Part shown: piece by piece, positions 61,003 through 64,000 of the stretch
Position numbering within the stretch: the stretch's first letter is position 1
How the letters are laid out: each line of letters starts with the position of its first letter
Origin: Jiella sonneratiae
GTDB lineage: Bacteria > Pseudomonadota > Alphaproteobacteria > Rhizobiales > Rhizobiaceae
Assembly: GCF_017353515.1 (NCBI RefSeq)
Contig: NZ_JAFMPY010000005.1
Coordinates: 62,001-126,000 of the forward strand
Direction of reading: 5' to 3'
DNA length: 64,000 nt
The notes under the pieces: generated by a model
What the model was told of the DNA's origin: nothing
Database searches by the model: none
What the model saw: the letters and a program-made list of their open reading frames with translations, nothing else
Made by a program: the position numbers and the translations under genes

Positions 61003-62891
61003 CCGACCGACATGTCAACCCCTTCTCGCTCGCATGCGACGTCGTCGTCGTGGGCGGCGGCCATGCCGGCTGCGAGGCGGCGAGCGCGGCGGCGCGGGCA
61101 GGCGCCGAGACCCTGCTCGTCACCCACCGCTTCGACACGATCGGCGCGATGAGCTGCAACCCGGCGATCGGCGGCATCGGCAAGGGCCACCTCGTGCGCG
61201 AGATCGATGCGCTCGGCGGGCTGATGGGTCGCGCCGCCGACCGGGGCGGCATCCAGTTCCGCATGCTCAACCGCCGCAAGGGGCCGGCCGTCTGGGGCCC
61301 GCGCACCCAGGCCGACCGCAAGCTCTACCGCGCGGCGATGCAGGGCCTTATCCGCGAGACGCCGGGCCTGACGGTCGTCGAGGGCGACGTCTTCGACCTG
61401 TCGCTCGACGCGGCCGGCAGCGTCTGCGGCGTCGTCTTCGCCGACGGCCGCAGCATCGCCTGCCGCGCCGTGGTGCTGACCACCGGCACCTTTCTCGGCG
61501 GGCTCATCCATATCGGCGTGCGGCAGATCCCGGCGGGCCGCATGGGCGAGGACCCCTCGATCGGGCTTTCCGGCACGCTCGCCCGCCTCGGCCTCGCGCT
61601 CGGCCGGCTGAAGACCGGAACGCCGGCCCGCCTCGACGGGACGACGATCGACTGGGCGAGCCTCGACCGCCAGAAGCCGGACGAGGATCCGCTGCCGTTC
61701 TCGTTCATGACGGATCGCATCGACAATCCGCAGATCGACTGCGGCATCACCCGCACGACGCCGGAAACCCACCGGATCATCCGCGACAATCTTTCCCGCT
61801 CGGCGCTCTATTCCGGCCGGATCGAGGGCGTCGGCCCCCGCTACTGCCCGTCGATCGAAGACAAGATCGTCAAGTTCGGCGATCGCGACGGCCACCAGAT
61901 CTTCCTCGAGCCGGAAGGCCTCGACGACGACACCGTCTATCCGAACGGCCTGTCCACCTCGCTGCCCGAGGACGTGCAGGACGCCTTCCTGCGCTCGATT
62001 CCCGGGCTGGAAAGGGTGTCGATCCTGAAGCCCGGCTATGCCATCGAATACGATCACGTCGATCCGCGCGAGCTCGACCGCTCGCTCGCCGTCCGCAAGG
62101 CGCCGGGCCTGTTTCTCGCCGGCCAGATCAACGGCACCACCGGCTATGAGGAGGCGGCGGCCCAGGGGCTCGTCGCCGGGCTGAACGCCGCCCGGCTCGC
62201 CGGCGGCGCCGCCCCGGTCGTCATCGGCCGAAGCGAGGCCTATGTCGGGGTGATGATCGACGACCTCACCCGCACCGGCGTCACCGAGCCCTATCGCATG
62301 TTCACCTCGCGGGCCGAATTCCGCCTGTCGCTCAGGGCCGACAATGCCGACCGCCGGCTCACCCCGCTGGCGATCGCGCTCGGCATCGCCGACCCCTCGC
62401 GCCGGCAGCGCTTCGAGGAAGGCGAGGCGGCCTTCTGCGCGGCCCGGACCGCGCTGGAAGCGGCGCGTGTGACGCCGGCCGAGGCCGCGCGCCACGGCAT
62501 TGCCGTCAATCAGGACGGCCGCCGGCGGAGCGCCTGGCAGCTGCTCGCCCAGGGGGCGATCACCCGGGACGAGCTTGCCGGGCTCTGGCCGGAGCTTGCC
62601 GCCATCGATGCGCCGACCTTCGGCCGGCTCGCCATCGAGGCGGCCTACGACGTCTATCTCGACCGCCAGAAGAAGGATCAGGACCGGCTGCGCCAGGACG
62701 AGGCGCGGCGGATTCCGGCGGGTCTCGACTATGCCGCGATCCCGGGCCTTTCCAACGAGTTGCGGCAGAAGCTGACCGCCCGCCGGCCGCAGAGCGTCGC
62801 CGAGGCGGAGCGCATCGACGGCATGACGCCGGCGGCGCTGGCTCTGCTGCTGGTGGCGCTGCGCCGCGGAAGCCTCGCCGATGCGGCGTGA
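60999..62891 (+). CDS. mnmG: tRNA uridine 5-carboxymethylaminomethyl modification enzyme MnmG
   Basis: A 630-aa FAD protein partnering MnmE in wobble-uridine modification. The FAD motif [20 protein letters not shown], the [20 protein letters not shown] segment, the KTGTPARL and [15 protein letters not shown] regions, and [19 protein letters not shown] are all present; the C-terminal helical domain is complete. It has little recognisable Shine-Dalgarno and starts within the stop of the 70-aa gene, so translation is probably coupled. rsmG follows. Confidence 0.97.
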   Translation: MTDRHVNPFSLACDVVVVGGGHAGCEAASAAARAGAETLLVTHRFDTIGAMSCNPAIGGIGKGHLVREIDALGGLMGRAADRGGIQFRMLNRRKGPAVWGPRTQADRKLYRAAMQGLIRETPGLTVVEGDVFDLSLDAAGSVCGVVFADGRSIACRAVVLTTGTFLGGLIHIGVRQIPAGRMGEDPSIGLSGTLARLGLALGRLKTGTPARLDGTTIDWASLDRQKPDEDPLPFSFMTDRIDNPQIDCGITRTTPETHRIIRDNLSRSALYSGRIEGVGPRYCPSIEDKIVKFGDRDGHQIFLEPEGLDDDTVYPNGLSTSLPEDVQDAFLRSIPGLERVSILKPGYAIEYDHVDPRELDRSLAVRKAPGLFLAGQINGTTGYEEAAAQGLVAGLNAARLAGGAAPVVIGRSEAYVGVMIDDLTRTGVTEPYRMFTSRAEFRLSLRADNADRRLTPLAIALGIADPSRRQRFEEGEAAFCAARTALEAARVTPAEAARHGIAVNQDGRRRSAWQLLAQGAITRDELAGLWPELAAIDAPTFGRLAIEAAYDVYLDRQKKDQDRLRQDEARRIPAGLDYAAIPGLSNELRQKLTARRPQSVAEAERIDGMTPAALALLLVALRRGSLADAA

Positions 62892-62900
62892 GGACCGGTG

Positions 62901-63788
62901 ATGGCGCAGCGTGACGGCGGCGGCCGACGCAGCGGCGGCGCGGGTGCGGCCGGGGGCAGCGCACGACGCGGCAGTGCGCAGCGCGGCAGCGTCCGACCGG
63001 GGTCCGGGCCCGATTTGAAGCGCAGCGCCGCCGCGGCGCCGCAGACCGGGGCAAGCGCAGGTGAAGGACCGCCGGGGAGGGGACCGCCGGGGAGGGGGAC
63101 AACCTGGTCGCCGAGGCCGGGCGGGGCCTTAAAGGCGCTGGACCATGCGGCGATCGCCGCGCAGCAGGCCGAGGGGCGCGCCTGGTTCGTCGACGAGTTC
63201 GCGGTTTCACGTGAAACGCTGGCGCGTCTCGATACATATGTCGCCCTCCTCACCGAATGGCAACAGTGCATGAACCTCGTCGCGCCCTCGACGCTCGGCG
63301 ACGTCTGGCGGCGCCACGTCGCCGATTCGCTCGGGCTCGAAGCCCTGCTTCCGGCTGCCGGGTCGATCGTCGATCTCGGCTCGGGCGGCGGGTTGCCGGC
63401 CCTCGTCGTTGCCGCCTGCCGGCCGGAGACGCCGGTAGAAATGATCGAATCGAGCCAGAAGAAATGCGCCTTCCTCGCTGCCTCGGCGGCGGCGATGCGG
63501 GTCGAGGCGCGGCCGCATCCGCTCCGCATCGAAAACGCCGGCGCCGTCGTCGCCGGTGCCGGGATCGTCACGGCCCGGGCGCTCGCGTCGCTCGACACGC
63601 TGCTGCGGCTCGTCGCGCCGCGGGTTTCACGTGAAACGCGGTGCTTTTTCCAGAAGGGCCGCACTCATGAACAGGAAATTGCCGAAGCGGCTGCCCATTG
63701 GCGATTCACCATGATAATTCATGCTTCCAGGCTCGAAGCTGATTCGGTCGTCTTGGAAATCGCCGACATCGCGCCCCGGGCGAGCTGA
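62901..63788 (+). CDS. rsmG: 16S rRNA (guanine-N7) methyltransferase RsmG with N-terminal extension
   Basis: A 295-aa SAM-dependent enzyme that methylates G527 of 16S rRNA. The catalytic domain starts near residue 87 (QQAEGRAWFVDEFAV). It includes NLVAPSTLGDVWRRHVADSL and the SAM motif IVDLGSGGGLPALVVAA. Family members are about 210 aa; here some 85 extra residues, rich in Gly, Ala, Arg and Pro, precede the domain and include a 15-bp tandem repeat at 63066-63095. The start could lie further in. Two parS sites are embedded (VSRET in both places). It is 9 bp downstream of mnmG, and parA follows. Confidence 0.92.
   Translation: MAQRDGGGRRSGGAGAAGGSARRGSAQRGSVRPGSGPDLKRSAAAAPQTGASAGEGPPGRGPPGRGTTWSPRPGGALKALDHAAIAAQQAEGRAWFVDEFAVSRETLARLDTYVALLTEWQQCMNLVAPSTLGDVWRRHVADSLGLEALLPAAGSIVDLGSGGGLPALVVAACRPETPVEMIESSQKKCAFLAASAAAMRVEARPHPLRIENAGAVVAGAGIVTARALASLDTLLRLVAPRVSRETRCFFQKGRTHEQEIAEAAAHWRFTMIIHASRLEADSVVLEIADIAPRAS
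63066..63095 (+). repeat. 15-bp tandem repeat in the rsmG 5' region
   Basis: GGACCGCCGGGGAGG is repeated twice in direct tandem, encoding GPPGRGPPGRG in the N-terminal extension of RsmG. It keeps the frame. Confidence 0.7.
63203..63218. promoter_or_regulatory. parS site inside rsmG (1)
   Basis: GGTTTCACGTGAAACG, 14 of 16 to the parS consensus with the twelve-base TTTCACGTGAAA intact. About 700 bp from parA. Confidence 0.8.
63623..63638. promoter_or_regulatory. parS site inside rsmG (2)
   Basis: GGTTTCACGTGAAACG, identical to the first rsmG site, 420 bp further on and 250 bp before parA. Confidence 0.8.
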
Positions 63789-63891
63789 CGGGGCGCCGGG
63801 AGCCGGCGGCGGAAGGGCGGCTTCGCGCCGTCGACGCGGCGGCGAAACCGGCAGGCGGAAGGCCCGAACCGACGCCGAAACGTTGGAAGAC

Positions 63892-64000
<109 letters not shown>

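Overview
The window is 64 kb of very GC-rich DNA with tightly packed genes on both strands. It reads as the chromosome of an alphaproteobacterium of the order Hyphomicrobiales (Rhizobiales). The evidence is the gene content and order: mnmE, mnmG, rsmG and the start of parA; mdh-sucC-sucD-sucA-sucB-lpd on one strand; hisF-hisE-coaA; leuS-lptE; secB, dnaQ, fxsA and a Tim44-like gene beside mltA; and a BacA/SbmA transporter. Six matches to the ParB-binding parS motif (core TTCACGTGAA) place the window in the origin-proximal part of the chromosome. The genus cannot be fixed from the sequence alone.

Layout. 1-6 kb: a truncated DUF255 thioredoxin-like protein, a LysE exporter, acetyl-CoA synthetase, a DUF1761 membrane protein and an AI-2E family permease. 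6-10 kb: an AraC regulator divergent from a TonB-dependent siderophore receptor, then a DedA protein. 10-12 kb: YggS and an unusual BrnT toxin module whose antitoxin-like partner ends in a DUF1508 domain. 12-15 kb: leuS-lptE. 15-23 kb: a two-armed, convergent cluster for non-phosphorylative sugar oxidation (dehydrogenase, lactonase, IlvD/Edd dehydratase, two HpcH/HpaI aldolases, mutarotase). 23-24.5 kb: an HD-GYP protein with a degenerate first module.

24.5-38.6 kb: a long minus-strand TCA-cycle block, mdh-sucC-(exported protein)-(STM3941-like)-(VapBC)-sucD-sucA-yciI-sucB-(pentapeptide pair)-SDR-(exported protein)-lpd. It encodes malate dehydrogenase, succinyl-CoA ligase and the 2-oxoglutarate dehydrogenase complex, but it has been invaded between sucC and sucD by lower-GC DNA carrying a toxin-antitoxin pair with its own promoter and operator. 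39-42 kb: a minus operon Tim44-like/mltA/Smr/HTH with 4-nt overlaps. 42-50 kb: fxsA, a secreted DM9-repeat protein, secB, dnaQ, a Uma2 nuclease, hisF-hisE-coaA and bacA. 50-54 kb: a LuxR-type regulator coupled to alkB, then hslU without hslV.

54-64 kb: a cyclopropane fatty acid synthase, two metallo-beta-lactamase-fold enzymes, and a 25-codon ORF on a roughly 200-nt transcription unit with an extraordinarily strong Shine-Dalgarno. Then come mnmE, an acquired low-GC segment (Uma2, HTH, 70-aa protein) now translationally coupled to mnmG, then rsmG (carrying two parS sites) and parA, which runs off the end.

The core genes handle central metabolism, translation and tRNA modification, cell envelope and chromosome segregation. 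Several clusters that are contiguous in many rhizobia (hisBHAFE, leuS-lptE-holA, hslVU, mnmEG) are only partly present or interrupted here. The most unusual items are the 25-aa ORF unit, the BrnT/DUF1508 pair, the LuxR-alkB pair with a changed ligand pocket, and the two accessory insertions inside core operons. No tRNA, rRNA, CRISPR array, insertion sequence or prophage was found.
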